The notes: generated from the sequence alone by a model not told the origin. DNA of 44,776 nucleotides from Bifidobacterium callitrichos DSM 23973 (GCF_000741175.1 NZ_JGYS01000014.1:1-44776), one strand, 5' to 3'; positions 15,148-24,905 are shown, counted from the stretch's first letter. A program made the numbers and translations.

Positions 15148-17526
15148 ATGAGCCGACTCAACGGCAATAGCAATGGCAACGCAACAAACGCACCACATGG
15201 CAACGTAACCGGCGGCAACGCAACAGGCCCCAAGTCAACCGTCAATACCTCCCATCGGAATCGCCCCGATAGGCCCGGTCACCCCGGTTCCGACGATTCC
15301 GCCACGCCCGTACCCGTTTCTGACCGCATCGGTAGTCTGTTCGCTGCCGTCATACGCCTGTGCCGACGTGTGCCGATGCTGCCGGTCGTGATCCTCTCCG
15401 CGATCCCGATCGCATTGCTGTGGGACGCGAAGCCGTGGGGTTCGGCGCCCTGGGTGAGCGCCCTCGCAACCCGCATGAGTATGAGTATGGGCAGCGGCGA
15501 CGGCGTGGCCTCCTCCAGTGCGATGCCGTTCCCGCCCGATCCGTCGATCGGCCAGTGGATCGTCGTCGCGCTCGTCGCCTACACGGTCGTCGATACCGTG
15601 CGCGGCATGATCGACGACATCCGCCACGGACAGGTCGGCGTCGATCTGCTCGCCGTGATGGCATTGCTCTCCACCCTTGCGGTTGGCGAATACTGGGCCA
15701 GCTGGGCCGTCGTCCTGATGATCACCTCCGGCGAGGCGATCGAGGAATACGCGCAATCGAAGGCCGAAGGCAACCTGAACGCACTGCTTCAGGCCGCACC
15801 GCGCACCGCGCACGTCTCGAACATGCCCGGCGTCGGCGAGGGAACCGGCGACTCCTGGTTCCAGACCGTGCCGGTCGATCAGGTGAAACCCGGCGACGTG
15901 ATCATCGTGCTGCCGGGGGAGACCGTGCCGGTCGACGGCGAGCTGCTCTCCGGTTCCGCCACGCTCGACCTGAGTGCGATCAACGGCGAACCGGTGCCAC
16001 GCGAGGTGTACGCCGGCGCGCGCGTCATGTCCGGCGCGGTGAACGGCGCGACCACGCTCGCGATGCGCGCCACCGAACTCGCCGCCGACTCACAGTACCA
16101 GCGGATCATGGCGCTCGTCTCCGAGGCTCAGGAATCACGCCCCGCGGTCGTACGCGCCGCCGACCGACTCGCCGTGCCGTTCACCGTGCTCTCGCTGCTG
16201 ATCGCGGGCGTGGCATGGGCGGTATCCGGCAGCCCGACGCGATTCGCACAGGTGCTCGTGCTCGCCACCCCCTGCCCGCTGCTCATCGCCGCGCCGATCG
16301 CGTACATCGCGGGAACAGGGCGACTCGCCGCCGCCGGAATCCTCATCAAAACGCAGGATGTGCTCGAATCGCTGGGGCGCGTCACGCAGATCTTCTTCGA
16401 CAAAACCGGCACGCTGACCGTCAAGCAGCCGCAGGTCGTGCGCGTCGAACTTGTAACGAGCCCTCGCCCGCGACTGGACGAGGACCACGTCCTGATGTTC
16501 GCCGGCGTGGTCGAAAGCTACTCGGTGCACGTGCTCGCCAAGGGCATCGCCGCGGCCGGACGCGACGCGATCGAACGCCTCCACGCCCGTTACGCCGCCG
16601 GACAGCGCGCCTGCCCGGAACCTGAGGCGAGCTGGGCGGGGCATGGCCGCGATTATCCGGTCGTCAAACACGTCGAGGAGATCGCAGGCAAGGGCATCGT
16701 CGCCGAGGTCAACGGCCACGCTGTGCGCGTCGGACGACTCTCCTTCGCAGCCGCCGGCGACGACGGCTTCCTGTCCACCGGGTCTGGGTCCGGTCTGGGT
16801 CCGGGCCTTGGTTCGGGCTTTGGCTCGGGGATGCAGCAGCCGTCAGCACTCGCCGCCGCGGCTGGCCAGTCCGACGCCTCGGCCGATGCCCAAGCCGGCC
16901 TGCGGCGCACCCGCTTCGGCGCGCTCGCGGCGGACGAGATGGCCTCGTACGTGTCTGTCGACGGGTATCTCATCGGACGCATCGTGCTGCGAGACGTGCC
17001 GCGCGCCAACGCGCGTGAGACGCTTTCCGGCCTACATGCGCTGGGGGTCGAGAAGCTGACGATGCTCACCGGCGACAAGCGCACCTCCGCCGAGATCATC
17101 GCCCGCGAGGTCGGCATCGACGAGGTGCACGCCGAACTGTTCCCCGAGGACAAGGTCGCCGCGGTGCGTGACGCCCACTCGCCGGTCACGATGATGGTCG
17201 GCGACGGCGTGAACGACGCGCCCGTGCTCGCGGCGGCCGGCATCGGCGTCGCGATGACCGACGGCACGTCCACCGCCGCGTCGGAAAGCGCACAGGTCGT
17301 CATCATGAACGACGACATCGCCGCCGTGCCGCGTGCGATCGCCATCGCCCGGCGCACCAGGCGCGTGATGCTTCAGGCCGTGATCCTCGGTCTCGCGCTC
17401 GCCGTCGTTGGTATGGTCGCGGCCGCGTTCGACCTGATCCCGGTCGTCGTCGGCGCCTTCCTGCAGGAGGGCATCGACGTGGTGAGCATTCTCTGGGCCC
17501 TGACCGCCGTCCTCGACCGTGAGTGA
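15148..17526 (+). CDS. Heavy-metal-type (P1B-like) cation-transporting P-type ATPase
   Basis: A 792-residue P-type ATPase. The P-domain motif DKTGTLT is at Asp418 and the hinge GDGVND at 685-690. The membrane motif is TPCP (374-377) instead of the usual CPC, and the actuator loop has NGE (279-281) where TGE is normal. The HP pair of P1B nucleotide-binding domains reads HV (461-462). There is no N-terminal CxxC or other metal-binding domain; instead the N-terminus is Asn/Gly/His-rich (NGNSNGNATNAPHG), made by DNA repeats. A Gly-rich insert (GSGLGPGLGSGFGSG) lies in the nucleotide-binding domain. These changes leave the substrate and even full activity uncertain. The start follows GTAAGGA. Confidence 0.85.
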   Translation: MSRLNGNSNGNATNAPHGNVTGGNATGPKSTVNTSHRNRPDRPGHPGSDDSATPVPVSDRIGSLFAAVIRLCRRVPMLPVVILSAIPIALLWDAKPWGSAPWVSALATRMSMSMGSGDGVASSSAMPFPPDPSIGQWIVVALVAYTVVDTVRGMIDDIRHGQVGVDLLAVMALLSTLAVGEYWASWAVVLMITSGEAIEEYAQSKAEGNLNALLQAAPRTAHVSNMPGVGEGTGDSWFQTVPVDQVKPGDVIIVLPGETVPVDGELLSGSATLDLSAINGEPVPREVYAGARVMSGAVNGATTLAMRATELAADSQYQRIMALVSEAQESRPAVVRAADRLAVPFTVLSLLIAGVAWAVSGSPTRFAQVLVLATPCPLLIAAPIAYIAGTGRLAAAGILIKTQDVLESLGRVTQIFFDKTGTLTVKQPQVVRVELVTSPRPRLDEDHVLMFAGVVESYSVHVLAKGIAAAGRDAIERLHARYAAGQRACPEPEASWAGHGRDYPVVKHVEEIAGKGIVAEVNGHAVRVGRLSFAAAGDDGFLSTGSGSGLGPGLGSGFGSGMQQPSALAAAAGQSDASADAQAGLRRTRFGALAADEMASYVSVDGYLIGRIVLRDVPRANARETLSGLHALGVEKLTMLTGDKRTSAEIIAREVGIDEVHAELFPEDKVAAVRDAHSPVTMMVGDGVNDAPVLAAAGIGVAMTDGTSTAASESAQVVIMNDDIAAVPRAIAIARRTRRVMLQAVILGLALAVVGMVAAAFDLIPVVVGAFLQEGIDVVSILWALTAVLDRE

Positions 17527-17604
17527 GGAGCCGACAGCGAGCCGCCACCGGCCTCCATCGATCGCATCTCGCCCGGATGGCGGGTCTGGATGGCGTCCGC
17601 GGCT

Positions 17605-17752
17605 CATTTCTTAGGCACATTTTGCATTTCTTAAGCAGGTGGCCGTTGTGCTGGCGGTCAAGTGTCGGCTTAAAGTGACCATTTTCCAAGGTGCCATCCG
17701 ATCGATTCGTTGAATGACCTGCCTAAGAAATGCAAAATGTGCCTAAGAAATG
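17605..17752. repeat. 148-bp element with 36-bp near-perfect terminal inverted repeats
   Basis: Arms 17605-17640 and 17717-17752 match as inverted repeats with one mismatch in 36. Each arm itself contains two CATTTCTTA[G/A]GCA motifs 21 bp apart, so there are four sites. The 76-bp middle codes for nothing visible. No target duplication was seen. It lies between the P1B ATPase and the reductase gene and could be a MITE-like element or a paired operator. Confidence 0.85.
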
Positions 17753-17803
17753 TGAGGAAGACGGCTCTTCCGCGATTCGCCGGCCTGCGATACCCTGTAA
17801 GGC

Positions 17804-19282
17804 GTGACTGAATCTTCGAATACTGCTGAAAACACCGCGAACACTGCGAACGAACTGCGCATCGCCGTGATCGGCGCCGGCCCCGCCGGCGTCTACTCCT
17901 CCGACATCTTCCTTCGCCAGCTCAAGAAGCTCGGCACGGAACTCGGCCTCGGCACCGAGGCCCGCATCGACCTGTTCGAGAAGCTGCCGGTGCCGTTCGG
18001 CTTGGTCCGCTACGGCGTCGCCCCCGATCACCCGTCCATCAAGTTCATCGCGTCCGCACTCGAGAAGACCCTCGACAACCCGGACATCCACCTGTACTGC
18101 GACGTCGAATTCGGCAAGGACGTGACGCTCGACGACCTGCTCGCGCGCTATGACGCCGTGCTCTTCGCCACCGGCGCGGTCAAGGACAAGCCGCTCACGA
18201 TCCCCGGCGCCGACCTCGACGGCGTGTACGGCGCGGCCAAGTTCGTCGAATGGTATGACGGCTACCCCACGGGCGCGCGCGAATGGCCGCTGACGGCCGA
18301 GAACGTCGCCGTGATCGGCGGCGGCAACGTCGCGATGGACGTCGCGCGTGAGCTCATGCGCAACGCCGACGACCTGAAGGCCAAGACCGACATTCCGGAC
18401 AACGTCTACGAAGGCATTCAGAACAACAAGGCCAAGGTGCTGCACCTGTTCATCCGCCGTGGCGTGGCCCAGGCCAAGTTCAGCGTGCAGGAGCTGCGCG
18501 AGATGGAGAAGCTGCCCGGCGTGCAGCTCATCATCAACGAGGACGACTTCGAACTGGACGACGAGACCATCGAGGTCGCCGGCCAGGACAAGCTCACCCG
18601 CCAGATGGTCGAGGAGCTGTTCGCCATCCGCGAGATGGCCGAGGACATGGAGGACGACGGCGACGTCGACTTCGAAGGCAACCCGGCCGACCGCAAGTAC
18701 TACGTCCACTTCAACTCCGCCCCCACCGAGATCCTTGGGTCTGACGGCAAGGTCAAGGCGATCCGCGTCGAACGCACCGAAACCGGCGCCGACGGCAAGA
18801 TGCACCGCACCGGCGAGTTCACCGACTACCCGGTCGAGGCCGTGTACCACGCGATCGGCTACAAGCCGGCCGAAGCGCCCGGCATCGCCTACGACGAGCA
18901 CGGCGCGCACCTCGCCAACGCGAACGGCGACGGCCGCATCACCACGTCGGCTGACGGGGGAGAGGTGCGCGAGCGCCTGTACGCCACCGGTTGGGCCAAG
19001 CGCGGTCCGGTCGGCCTGATCGGCTCGACCAAGTCCGATGCGCTCGCGATCGTCACGAACATGCTCGAGGACCTCGCCAAGGCCGCTGAGGGTGGTCGCG
19101 TGGCCGCCGATCGCGACCCCGAGTCGATCGATCGACTGCTCGCCGAGCGCGGTATCAGGCCGATCGACTTCGCCGGCTGGAAGAAGGTCGACGCCTTCGA
19201 ACGCGCCGAGGGCGCCAAGGAGGGTCGCGAGCACAAGAAGGTCGTCGAACCCGACCAGATGCGCGAGCTCGCCCTCGCCTGA
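17804..19282 (+). CDS. Ferredoxin/flavodoxin--NADP+ reductase, FprA/adrenodoxin-reductase type
   Basis: A 492-residue flavoprotein. The N-terminal FAD motif AVIGAGPAGVYSS and LPVPFGLVRYGVAPDH are hallmarks of the adrenodoxin-reductase family. The NADPH motif is VAVIGGGNVAMDVARE, and the C-terminus has the usual GWAKRGPVGLIGSTKSDA. It passes electrons between NADPH and ferredoxin or flavodoxin in the cytoplasm. An acidic, helix-rich insert (about 245-295, EMAEDMEDDGDVDFEG) follows the NADPH domain, where the family is variable. The start is GTG 17804 with only TAAGG close by; a TACCCT box 12-17 bases upstream suggests a very short leader. It is a single gene, preceded by the 148-bp inverted-repeat element. 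Confidence 0.93.
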   Translation: MTESSNTAENTANTANELRIAVIGAGPAGVYSSDIFLRQLKKLGTELGLGTEARIDLFEKLPVPFGLVRYGVAPDHPSIKFIASALEKTLDNPDIHLYCDVEFGKDVTLDDLLARYDAVLFATGAVKDKPLTIPGADLDGVYGAAKFVEWYDGYPTGAREWPLTAENVAVIGGGNVAMDVARELMRNADDLKAKTDIPDNVYEGIQNNKAKVLHLFIRRGVAQAKFSVQELREMEKLPGVQLIINEDDFELDDETIEVAGQDKLTRQMVEELFAIREMAEDMEDDGDVDFEGNPADRKYYVHFNSAPTEILGSDGKVKAIRVERTETGADGKMHRTGEFTDYPVEAVYHAIGYKPAEAPGIAYDEHGAHLANANGDGRITTSADGGEVRERLYATGWAKRGPVGLIGSTKSDALAIVTNMLEDLAKAAEGGRVAADRDPESIDRLLAERGIRPIDFAGWKKVDAFERAEGAKEGREHKKVVEPDQMRELALA

Positions 19283-19294
19283 TTCGCTCGCTCT

Positions 19295-19359
19295 GATCCT
19301 ATAGGATCCGCCGATGATGTGCCCCTGTGGCTGCTTGGTGCGGTGGATCCTGTAGGATC
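19295..19359 (+). repeat. Pair of GATCCT(A/G)TAGGATC palindromes
   Basis: A perfect 14-bp palindrome at 19295-19308 and a one-base variant at 19346-19359 lie 51 bp apart between the reductase gene and htpX. The second is followed by GTTTTGTT, so the pair may form the terminator of the reductase gene. Confidence 0.6.
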
Positions 19360-19454
19360 GGACGTTTTGTTCCCCGTCAGTGTGGCGTAGTTTGGTCGTT
19401 CACGTCTGGCGTACGTCCAGCTAAAACTCAGCTCGTGAATTTAGTGTGTGCCTT

Positions 19455-20423
19455 ATGGACGGCAAATTGCGAGTGCACGGCCATTTCAATGGCCTGAAGA
19501 CGACCCTCCTGTTCGGGTTGATGTGGGGCGTCATCATGCTCATCTGGTGGGCCACCGGCGGCTCACGAGGCACCCTCGGCATCTATATCGTCATCGGACT
19601 GGTCACCACATTCGGCTCCTATTGGTTCTCCGACAAGCTCGCCATCGCCTCGATGGGCGCACGCGAGGTCAGCGAGGCGGAGGCCCCCACCCTGTACAAG
19701 ATCGTTCGGGAGCTGTCGGCCAGGGCTGGAAAGCCGATGCCGCGCATCTACATCGCGCCGACGATGAGCCCGAACGCATTCGCCACCGGGCGCAACGAGC
19801 GCCATGCGGCGGTCTGCTGCACGCAAGGCATCCTGCGCATCCTCAACGAGCGCGAGATCCGCGGCGTGCTCGGCCACGAGCTCATGCACGTGTACAACCA
19901 CGACATCCGTACCTCCGCGATCGCCTCGGCGATGGCCACCGTCATCACGTATCTTGGCTACTCCCTCATGTACTTCGGCGGCGGCACCTCGCGCGACGAG
20001 CGCGAGAACTCCTCCGGCGGACTCGGGCTGATCGGCGTTCTGCTGAGCATGATCCTCGCGCCGGTCGCGGCATCGCTCATCCAGATGGCGATCTCCCGCA
20101 CGCGCGAATACGATGCCGACGAGGACGGCAGCGTGCTGACCGGCGATCCCGAGGCACTCGCCTCCGCGCTCAACAAGATCTCCTACGGTGCGCAGACCAC
20201 GCCGATGCGCAAGACCGCCGGCACGCAGTCGGTGTCCGCGATGATGATCGCGAACCCGTTCTCCGCTGCCGGTTTCTCCAAGCTGTTCTCCACGCACCCG
20301 CCCACCGAGGATCGCATCGATCGCCTCATGCAGATGGCGCAGGAGATGCGCGCCGCGCAGGCCGGACAGGTCTACGGCGGCATGGGAGGCGGCATGGGAG
20401 CCGCGCCTCAGGTGCGCTACTAG
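19455..20423 (+). CDS. htpX: Zinc metalloprotease HtpX homologue
   Basis: A 322-residue M48 membrane protease. Two membrane segments near the N-terminus (LLFGLMWGVIMLIWWATG, IYIVIGLVTTFGSYWF) precede the active site GHELMHVYNHD (His141, Glu142, His145). A second hydrophobic pair lies at about 155-215, and the third zinc ligand is in REYDADEDG. The C-terminus is Gly/Met-rich. HtpX removes damaged membrane proteins under stress. ATG 19455 fits the family N-terminus (MDGKLRVHGHFNGLK); GTG 19446 is an alternative three codons upstream. No strong ribosome binding site is seen. It is a monocistronic gene between the palindrome pair and the tRNA-Gly gene. Confidence 0.94.
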   Translation: MDGKLRVHGHFNGLKTTLLFGLMWGVIMLIWWATGGSRGTLGIYIVIGLVTTFGSYWFSDKLAIASMGAREVSEAEAPTLYKIVRELSARAGKPMPRIYIAPTMSPNAFATGRNERHAAVCCTQGILRILNEREIRGVLGHELMHVYNHDIRTSAIASAMATVITYLGYSLMYFGGGTSRDERENSSGGLGLIGVLLSMILAPVAASLIQMAISRTREYDADEDGSVLTGDPEALASALNKISYGAQTTPMRKTAGTQSVSAMMIANPFSAAGFSKLFSTHPPTEDRIDRLMQMAQEMRAAQAGQVYGGMGGGMGAAPQVRY

Positions 20424-20504
20424 GTGACTAATTACAGCGTCAACTGTCAACTGCGTTGTCTACCGTGTGTCCACGGAAGCTATTAAAACGCCTCAACAAT
20501 GACG

Positions 20505-20530
20505 AAGACCGTTGGAATTCCAACGGTCTT
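20505..20530 (-). terminator. 26-bp perfect palindrome downstream of tRNA-Gly
   Basis: A perfect 26-bp palindrome centred on GGAATTCC lies 3 bp past the tRNA CCA end on the minus strand. It probably ends the tRNA transcript, although the following T-run is weak (CTTCGTCATTG). It may also serve htpX from the other side. Confidence 0.6.
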
Positions 20531-20533
20531 GAC

Positions 20534-20607
20534 TGGAGCGAATGACGGGAGTCGAACCCGCCTCTACAGCTTGGGAAGCTGTCGTTCTACCGATGAACTA
20601 CATTCGC
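20534..20607 (-). tRNA. tRNA-Gly (anticodon CCC)
   Basis: The minus strand folds as a complete tRNA. The acceptor GCGAATG pairs with CATTCGC. The anticodon arm is ACAGC, TTCCCAA, GCTGT, which gives anticodon CCC. The T arm is GCGGG, TTCGACT, CCCGT. The discriminator base is T and CCA is encoded. It reads GGG glycine codons. Confidence 0.95.
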
Positions 20608-20703
20608 GAAGGGTGCGTCTTTTGGACGCGAGCCACTAGTGTACCACGGCGGTGAGCCGTGGTGCCGGCCGTCTCATTAAGCGGGACGCCCTCAGTTCTC
20701 AGG

Positions 20704-22035
20704 TCAGTTCTTCAGCTCGAGCTTAGGGCTCATCTCGATGAGCTGCTTGACCGTCACGAACTCATAGCCCTGTGCGCGCAGATCATCGATGATGCGCGGC
20801 AGCGCCTCGATGTCCTGCGTGCGATCGCCGCCGCCGTCGTGCATGAGCACGATCGCGCCGTTATGCGCATGCTGCATGATGTTGTCGTGGATCGCGTCCG
20901 CGCCCGGACGCTTCCAGTCGAGCGTGTCGATATCCCACAGCACGTTCATGTCGATCAGATCGCCCGCGTCCTTCCACTGCTGCACGCCGAACGCGCCGTA
21001 GGGGGAGCGCAGCACCTTCGTGTCGACGCCCGAGGCCTCCTTCGTCGCCTCGAATCCCTTCGTGATGTTGTCACGCAGCGCATCGCGATTCAGCTTCGGC
21101 ATGTTCGGGTGATCGTAGCTGTGGCTCGCCACCTCATGCCCTTCGGCGACCATGCGCTTCTCGGCCGAGGCGAATTCCTTCGACTGCTGCCCGAGATCGA
21201 AGAACGTCGCCTTGACGCCCTTCGACTTGAGGATGTCGAGCATCGGCGCGCTGTACTTGCTCGGTCCGTCGTCGAACGTCAGGGCGATCACCTTCTTGCC
21301 TTCCGGGCGCGGACTGTACGAGCGCACGATCATGTCCTCGGGCTTCTTCGTCACGCCCTTGTCGACCTTCTTGCCGGACTTCTTGCCGACCCACGTTTCG
21401 GCGACGCCGTCCTTGCCGTGGCGCAGCCGCATCTGGATCGCGCCGCCCCTGAGATCGACGTCTGCGCCGTACGGTTCGGCGCGTTTGATGACGGTATGCG
21501 CTTCGGTCACGTCCGCGCCCGAGTCGACGGTTACGTCCGCGTGATCCGGCACGACCATCTTCGACCAGTCCGATTCGGGGATGGCCTGGCCTCCGATGGC
21601 CGGCACGACCGCCTTGCCGCCGTGCTCGTCAAGCACCGAGCCGTCGATGGCGAGCAGGCGGCCGCGTTTGGCGCCGAAATCATCGTTCTTCTTGAGCAGT
21701 ATGTCGAGCGTCGTGTCGACGCGCGTGCGGACGACCTGATTGTTGACGGTCACGTTGATCGGACGCCAGTGGTCGTCCCACATCCAGGAGAATCCGGCGG
21801 CGAGCCCCGCGATCAGTCCGAGTGCGAGGATGACGAACATGGTGCGCATCCACAACGGCATGCGACGGCGCATACGGACCGCGGTGCCGAAGGACAGCTC
21901 CTCCGGGGCGCCGGGGGTTCCGGGAGTGCCGGCGTCCCCGTCGGAGGGGACGCCTTCGGGGATCTGCGCGCCACGGGAATCCCGCGTGTTGCGGGTCGGC
22001 CCATTCCATGCGTTGGGATCGTGCGAATCGTGCAT
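20704..22035 (-). CDS. Membrane-anchored polysaccharide deacetylase (CE4/NodB domain)
   Basis: A 443-residue protein: Pro/Gly-rich cytoplasmic N-terminus, one membrane segment (about 64-84), an extracytoplasmic region of about 150 residues (VTVNNQVVRTRVDTTLDILL, resembling small ubiquitin-like wall-associated domains), then a NodB domain. The NodB motifs are complete: TFDDGPS (Asp255-Asp256), HSYDHP with His305 and His309 as metal ligands, RSPYG, DIDTLDW and LMHDGGG. It probably deacetylates peptidoglycan or another wall glycan outside the cell, which often gives lysozyme resistance. The start at 22035 follows TAAGGAG at good spacing. It is a single gene, divergent from the aldolase gene. Confidence 0.9.
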   Translation of the reverse strand: MHDSHDPNAWNGPTRNTRDSRGAQIPEGVPSDGDAGTPGTPGAPEELSFGTAVRMRRRMPLWMRTMFVILALGLIAGLAAGFSWMWDDHWRPINVTVNNQVVRTRVDTTLDILLKKNDDFGAKRGRLLAIDGSVLDEHGGKAVVPAIGGQAIPESDWSKMVVPDHADVTVDSGADVTEAHTVIKRAEPYGADVDLRGGAIQMRLRHGKDGVAETWVGKKSGKKVDKGVTKKPEDMIVRSYSPRPEGKKVIALTFDDGPSKYSAPMLDILKSKGVKATFFDLGQQSKEFASAEKRMVAEGHEVASHSYDHPNMPKLNRDALRDNITKGFEATKEASGVDTKVLRSPYGAFGVQQWKDAGDLIDMNVLWDIDTLDWKRPGADAIHDNIMQHAHNGAIVLMHDGGGDRTQDIEALPRIIDDLRAQGYEFVTVKQLIEMSPKLELKN

Positions 22036-22417
22036 GACACTCTCCTTAACCGTGCTTATTACCGTCGCTCATTCTATGGTTGATTGGTGTGCGCAGGTAA
22101 TCCGAAAGTAATGCTTTTGCGTAGATTCGTAAGGTTGTTCAAGCGCGCAAAACGGTGGTATGAAGCCGAAATCGAGGGGTAATGCGGGTGTGAGCGTTCA
22201 CTAGGATTTCACTAGTAATACGGCGGACGGCTGTCGATGCATGGCGATCGTCATCTAATGAACGCGTCGGTGATCACTATGTGATCGACGGACGGCGTGG
22301 CAGGCGTCGCACTGTGCATTGCGACCCCTCACTGTGTAAAGTGTCTGTGAGGCAACGCACATATGATTTGTGAGCGACGCGTGAAGCCGCGTCACCGCGA
22401 CGCGGGATAATGTAATC
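22036..22417. promoter_or_regulatory. Divergent control region, deacetylase/aldolase
   Basis: No gene was seen in these 382 bases. GATCAC-TAT-GTGATC (22272-22286) is a 15-bp palindrome and a possible operator. Just before the aldolase ATG lies GATAAT (22406-22411), at a distance that would give a leaderless or near-leaderless mRNA. Confidence 0.45.
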
Positions 22418-23485
22418 ATGACTATCGCAACGCCAGAACGCTATGCAGAGATGCTGGATGCCGCCCGTCGCGGCGGCTATGCCTACCCCGCGATCAACGT
22501 GACGAGCACGCAGACCCTGAACGCCGCTCTTCAGGGCTTCGCCGAGGCCGAATCGGACGGCATCATCCAGGTGTCGGTCGGCGGTTCCGCATACTTCTCC
22601 GGACAGGCGGTCAAGAACCGCGTCACCGGATCCCTTGCGTTCGCGGCGTTCGCGCACGAGGTGGCCAAGCAGTACCCGAACATCACCGTCGCGCTGCACA
22701 CCGACCACTGCGCCGAGCAGTACCTCGACGAATGGGTCCGCCCGCTGCTTGCGTACGAGGCCGACGAGGTCGCGCACGGCAAGGAGCCGACCTTCCAGTC
22801 GCACATGTGGGATGGCTCGACGGTGCCGCTGGAGCGCAACCTCGACATCGCCGAGGAGCTGCTCGACAAGTCGCAGGCCGCGCACACCGTGCTGGAGATC
22901 GAGATCGGCGCGGTCGGTGGCGAGGAGGACGGTCAGTCCGCCGCGATCGATGACAAGCTGTACTCGACGCCGGAGGACGGCGTGAAGGTCGCACAGCGTC
23001 TGGGATTGGGCGAGCGTGGTCGCTACATGGCCGCGTTCACGTTCGGCAACGTGCACGGCTCGTACAAGCCGGGCATGGTCAAGCTGCGTCCGGCGCTGCT
23101 CGGCGAGATCCAGAACGAGGTCGCGCAGGCGGTGCTCGACGGTCGCGTGGCGTCCGCCGCGGGTGCCGTCGACTTCCCGGCCGGCAAGCCGTTCGAGCTC
23201 GTCTTCCACGGCGGCTCCGGCTCGACGCCCGAGGAGATCGCCGCCGCGGTCTCGTACGGCGTCGTGAAGATGAACGTCGACACGGACACCCAGTACGCGT
23301 TCACGCGCGCGATCGCCGGTCACATGTTCGAACACTACGATGCGGTCCTGAAGGTCGATGGCGAGGTCGGCAAGAAGAAGTTCTACGACCCGCGCTCGTG
23401 GGGCAAGAAGGCCGAGTCATCGATGGCGCAGCGCGTCGTCGAGGCATGCCAGGAGCTCGGCTCCGCCGGCCGCGCCCTCAAGTAG
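22418..23485 (+). CDS. fba: Class II fructose-bisphosphate aldolase
   Basis: A 355-residue zinc aldolase with the usual length and motifs: YAYPAINVTSTQTLNAAL at the start, HTDHCAEQYLDEW with the active-site Asp and zinc His, EIGAVGGEEDG, FGNVHGSYKPG and VFHGGSGSTPEEI with the other zinc His residues, and VKMNVDTDTQYAF. It splits fructose 1,6-bisphosphate into the two triose phosphates, or runs in reverse for gluconeogenesis. In bifidobacteria, which use the fructose-6-phosphate phosphoketolase shunt, its main role may be gluconeogenic; this is inference. Codons are strongly biased. purA follows 87 bp later on the same strand. Confidence 0.96.
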   Translation: MTIATPERYAEMLDAARRGGYAYPAINVTSTQTLNAALQGFAEAESDGIIQVSVGGSAYFSGQAVKNRVTGSLAFAAFAHEVAKQYPNITVALHTDHCAEQYLDEWVRPLLAYEADEVAHGKEPTFQSHMWDGSTVPLERNLDIAEELLDKSQAAHTVLEIEIGAVGGEEDGQSAAIDDKLYSTPEDGVKVAQRLGLGERGRYMAAFTFGNVHGSYKPGMVKLRPALLGEIQNEVAQAVLDGRVASAAGAVDFPAGKPFELVFHGGSGSTPEEIAAAVSYGVVKMNVDTDTQYAFTRAIAGHMFEHYDAVLKVDGEVGKKKFYDPRSWGKKAESSMAQRVVEACQELGSAGRALK

Positions 23486-23572
23486 CGTCTCAAGTGAGAC
23501 TGCGTCGGGGGCGGGTAGAGGGCGTACGGTAGGCTGTTTCGCGGCGGAATCGAGCGTATGCGGAGGTGCGTT

Positions 23573-24859
23573 ATGCCTGGAATTGTGTTGATCGGTGCCC
23601 AGTGGGGAGACGAAGGTAAGGGTAAGGCAACCGATCTGATCGGCACGAAGGTCGACTATGTCGCGCGTTTCAACGGCGGCAACAACGCCGGCCACAGCGT
23701 GGTTGTGGGCGATGAGTCCTACGCGCTGCATCTGCTGCCCTCCGGCATCATCAACCCGAACCTCACCCCGGTGATCGGCAACGGCGTCGTCGTCGATCCT
23801 GAGGTCCTGTTCCAGGAGATCGACGGCCTCGAGGCCCGCGGCATCGACTGCTCCCACCTCAAGGTGAGCGAGGCCGCGCACATCATCGCGCCGTATCATC
23901 GCACGCTCGACAAGGTCACCGAGCGCTTCCTCGGCAAGCACAAGATCGGCACCACCGGTCGCGGCATCGGCCCGGCCTACGCGGACAAGATCAACCGCGT
24001 CGGCATCCGCGTGCACGACCTGTTCAACGCCGAGCACCTGCACGACAAGGTCGAGGCGAGCCTGCACCAGAAGAACCAGATCCTCGTCAAGCTGTACAAC
24101 CGCCGCGCGATCGACGTCGACCAGACCACCGACGAGCTCCTGAAGCTCGGCGAGCGTCTCAAGCCGTACGTCGCCAACACCGGCCTGATCCTCAACAAGG
24201 CGCTCGACGAGGGCAAGACCGTACTGTTCGAAGGCGCGCAGGCCACGATGCTGGACGTCGATCACGGCACCTACCCGTTCGTCACCTCCTCCAACCCGAC
24301 CGCCGGCGGCGCATGCACCGGTACCGGCGTCGGCCCGACCAAGATCAATCGCGTGGTCGGCGTCTCCAAGGCGTACGTCACCCGCGTGGGCGAGGGCCCG
24401 TTCCCGACCGAGCTGTTCGACGAGTCCGGCGAGTGGCTGCGTCAGCAGGGCCACGAGTTCGGCGTGACCACCGGCCGTCCGCGTCGCTGCGGCTGGTTCG
24501 ATGCGGTCGTCAACCGCTACGCCAGCCAGGTCAACGGCCTGACCGATCTGGTCCTGACCAAGCTGGACGTGCTCACCGGTCTGAAGGAGATCCCGATCTG
24601 CGTCGCATACGACGTCAACGGCGAGCGTCACGACGACATGCCGACTGATCAGGCCGCGTTCGCCGCCGCCAAGCCGATCTACGAGACGATGCCGGGCTGG
24701 ACCGAGGACATCTCCAACTGCCACAGCTTCGACGAGCTGCCGGCCACCTGCCAGGCGTACGTCAAGCGCCTCGAGGAGCTGTCCAACTGCCGTATCTCCG
24801 CGATCGGCACCGGTCCGCAGCGCGATCACATCATCTCCATCCACTCGCTGATCGACTGA
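23573..24859 (+). CDS. purA: Adenylosuccinate synthase
   Basis: A 428-residue enzyme of full length: GTP-binding loop [64 protein letters not shown] and [14 protein letters not shown]. It joins IMP and aspartate with GTP on the way to AMP. The start ATG 23573 follows GGAGGTG; an ATG at 23558 in the same frame is too far upstream and has no ribosome binding site. The neighbouring crcB gene starts about 45 bp after its stop, so a shared transcript is possible. Confidence 0.97.
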   Translation: MPGIVLIGAQWGDEGKGKATDLIGTKVDYVARFNGGNNAGHSVVVGDESYALHLLPSGIINPNLTPVIGNGVVVDPEVLFQEIDGLEARGIDCSHLKVSEAAHIIAPYHRTLDKVTERFLGKHKIGTTGRGIGPAYADKINRVGIRVHDLFNAEHLHDKVEASLHQKNQILVKLYNRRAIDVDQTTDELLKLGERLKPYVANTGLILNKALDEGKTVLFEGAQATMLDVDHGTYPFVTSSNPTAGGACTGTGVGPTKINRVVGVSKAYVTRVGEGPFPTELFDESGEWLRQQGHEFGVTTGRPRRCGWFDAVVNRYASQVNGLTDLVLTKLDVLTGLKEIPICVAYDVNGERHDDMPTDQAAFAAAKPIYETMPGWTEDISNCHSFDELPATCQAYVKRLEELSNCRISAIGTGPQRDHIISIHSLID

Positions 24860-24905
24860 TTCGACTGCGCAGGCCGCGGCCGATCGCCGACTGGACGTGA
24901 GTCAC

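Noticed and set aside
17605..17752. Insertion sequence
   Set aside because: It is only 148 bp with no transposase and no visible target duplication, so at most a non-autonomous element.
24860..24905. Fluoride riboswitch before the crcB pair
   Set aside because: The gap to purA is under 50 bp and does not show the conserved crcB-motif pattern.
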